Shown here piece after piece: positions 5,415 through 6,331 of a stretch of DNA of 6,331 bases. A program made the position numbers and the translations under genes. The stretch is from the NCBI GenBank assembly GCA_021731345.1, contig JAKFXO010000141.1, positions 1 through 6,331 of the forward strand, given 5' to 3'. How positions within the stretch are numbered: position 1 is the first letter of the stretch; each line of letters starts with the position of its first letter. The notes under the pieces were generated by a model. It was not told where the DNA came from, made no database searches, and saw only the letters and a program-made list of their open reading frames with translations. The stretch is from Candidatus Peribacterales bacterium (GTDB taxonomy: Bacteria > Patescibacteriota > Gracilibacteria > Peribacterales > Peribacteraceae).

Positions 5415-5898
5415 TTAGCCAAGCTTCCAGAAGCAGTACAACTGCGCCGATCGTGATGCATGAATCTGCTGCATTGAAGACCGGGAATGTCCCTACAGAG
5501 ACATAATCTGTCACCAGTCCATCTGGAAGTCTGTCGATAAGATTTGCAATCGCTCCGCCGATGATCAGCCCAAATGCAACCGAAACAAAACGATCAGGTT
5601 TTGATGCCACAGCATAGACGCAGACTGCTGTGAGGGCTGAGAGGATCAGCAGCTCCTCCCAAGGAGATGGAATGCTGATGGAAAATGCGATGCCTGGATT
5701 TTGCGATAATTTCAGGATGAAAAATCCTGGGATCAGCGTGACAGGTTTTACGATCCCCGATGCCGCCCATGTCACAAGAAGCGAGAGTGTCAGTGCCGAC
5801 AGAGAAACAAGAAAGAGAATTATGATTAGAGTGTAGCAAGAGAATCTTCCTATAACTCTCCTCTCTGTCACCTCAGCTCGGGTATGATGGACGTCCAT
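5395..5898 (-). CDS. lspA: Lipoprotein signal peptidase (LspA, signal peptidase II)
   Basis: LspA is an inner-membrane aspartyl protease that removes the signal peptide from lipid-modified prolipoproteins. In the 167-residue form, hydrophobic helices lie near 22-46, 82-98, 104-120 and 143-160. IPGFFILKLSQNPGIAFSI (56-74) carries the conserved N-x-G-x-A-F motif. GGAIANLIDRLPDGLVTDYV (114-133) and FPVFNAADSCITIG (138-151) carry the catalytic aspartates, D131 and D145. The usual L-D-Q-x-T-K after helix 1 is missing: that region reads SLLVTWAASGIVK. The start is uncertain: ATG 5898 fits the family length but overlaps the ftsW start in the palindrome CATG. ATG 5931 would overlap ftsW by 35 bases, and GTG 5871 gives a shorter tail. 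AAGGAG at 5923-5918 is too far from 5898 to help. It is followed by murA on the same strand. The last codons contain a tandem CTAGGCCTT repeat. Confidence 0.9.
   Translation of the reverse strand: MDVHHTRAEVTERRVIGRFSCYTLIIILFLVSLSALTLSLLVTWAASGIVKPVTLIPGFFILKLSQNPGIAFSISIPSPWEELLILSALTAVCVYAVASKPDRFVSVAFGLIIGGAIANLIDRLPDGLVTDYVSVGTFPVFNAADSCITIGAVVLLLEAWLKRPRKA
5883..5888 (+). promoter_or_regulatory. -10 box of the ftsW/rodA gene
   Basis: TATGAT (5/6 consensus) lies 8 bases before the ATG at 5897, again predicting a leaderless or near-leaderless mRNA. No good -35 box stands 16-18 bases upstream. The box is inside the first codons of divergent lspA. Confidence 0.45.
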
Positions 5899-6331
5899 GT
5901 TCCGGAGAGCAGATTTTCTCCTTCTTGGCATTGCGCTCGGCTTGTCCCTGTTCGGACTGGCGATGATTGCGAGCGTCTCGGTGTATCAGAGCTACCAGCT
6001 GACCCAGCGCTTCGTAGAAAGTGGTAGCTGGGAGACTCCCAGCAATGCTTTCTATTTGTGGCGCAGCTTTATTCACATGATCGCAGCACTTGGAGCACTT
6101 GGTTTCACAAGCATCGTTCCCTATCACTTTTGGCAACGTCATGCGCGAACTCTCTTTCTTCTGAATATGGGGTTTCTCATCCTCCTTTTCATCCCCGGAG
6201 TTGGTAACCAGTACGGTACTGCGCGTAGCTGGTTTCAGCTTGGAGGCTTCTCCATTCAGCCATCTGAATTTTTGAAGCTCACGCTCGTGTTTTACCTTGC
6301 CGTGTGGCTGCAGAAAAAAGAGTCATCCATC
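5897..6331 (+). CDS. ftsW: FtsW/RodA/SpoVE-family (SEDS) peptidoglycan polymerase, 3' partial
   Basis: The frame is open from ATG 5897 to the right edge (145 codons, no stop). SEDS proteins are polytopic inner-membrane glycosyltransferases that polymerise lipid II into glycan strands with a class B penicillin-binding protein. Helix 1 is at about 7-29 (FLLLGIALGLSLFGLAMIAS), helix 2 at about 56-76, and helix 3 at about 86-101. The signature follows: TARSWFQLGGFSIQPSEFLKL at about 109-129, with the family's R-x-W and Q-P-S-E-(F/L)-x-K motif, then helix 4. SVSVYQSYQ after helix 1 is typical of the FtsW side of the family, but only the first third is visible, so RodA is not excluded. Most of the membrane core and the large extracellular loop with the catalytic Asp lie beyond the window. 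It diverges from lspA, and the start codons overlap in CATG if lspA starts at 5898. Confidence 0.92.
   Translation, partial: MFRRADFLLLGIALGLSLFGLAMIASVSVYQSYQLTQRFVESGSWETPSNAFYLWRSFIHMIAALGALGFTSIVPYHFWQRHARTLFLLNMGFLILLFIPGVGNQYGTARSWFQLGGFSIQPSEFLKLTLVFYLAVWLQKKESSI

Noticed and set aside
5395..5416. Hairpin followed by TTTT as a plus-strand terminator
   Set aside because: No plus-strand gene ends nearby, and the sequence is explained as lspA codons with a tandem repeat.
4771..5418. Plus-strand open frame of 215 codons opposite murA
   Set aside because: It is an Arg/His/Glu-rich antisense shadow of MurA with no domain.

Overview
This 6.3 kb chromosomal window looks like part of a compact bacterial genome of the Candidate Phyla Radiation type, perhaps Peribacteria or Peregrinibacteria. 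That is inference from gene style: short gaps, few Shine-Dalgarno sites, a UlaG-like beta-lactamase-fold protein of the kind common in those genomes, and a small Cys-rich secreted protein. No marker gene here fixes the taxonomy. The standard genetic code fits: murA is full length with no in-frame TGA. All eight visible stop codons are TAA or TAG.

Layout. (1) Positions 3-233 (+) hold the 3' end of an unrecognised gene, followed after 8 bases by a DUF475/TerC-like membrane protein (242-1159, +). (2) A secreted protein with an antistasin-like Cys cluster and a C-terminal Kazal domain (1156-1833, -) converges on it; the two stop codons share the bases CTAG. (3) A divergent promoter region (1834-1941) separates the Kazal gene from a five-helix membrane protein (1942-2526, +). 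(4) An AT-richer unknown membrane protein (2626-3270, +) follows a leader with crossing inverted repeats and ends next to tRNA-Arg(CCU) (3281-3355, -). (5) A minus-strand block reads lspA (5395-5898), murA (3970-5256), a degenerate metallo-beta-lactamase-fold protein (3392-3922), then the tRNA. (6) An FtsW/RodA (SEDS) gene diverges from lspA and runs off the right edge.

The right half is a cell-envelope neighbourhood: MurA commits UDP-GlcNAc to peptidoglycan, LspA matures lipoproteins and the SEDS protein polymerises glycan strands. The left half is membrane and secreted proteins of unknown role.

The main points for follow-up are the secreted Kazal/antistasin-like protein, a beta-lactamase-fold protein without its metal ligands, an LspA lacking the usual D-x-x-T-K segment, and several genes whose -10 box lies only 6-9 bases before the ATG, which predicts leaderless mRNAs. 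No mobile element, CRISPR array or integrase is visible.
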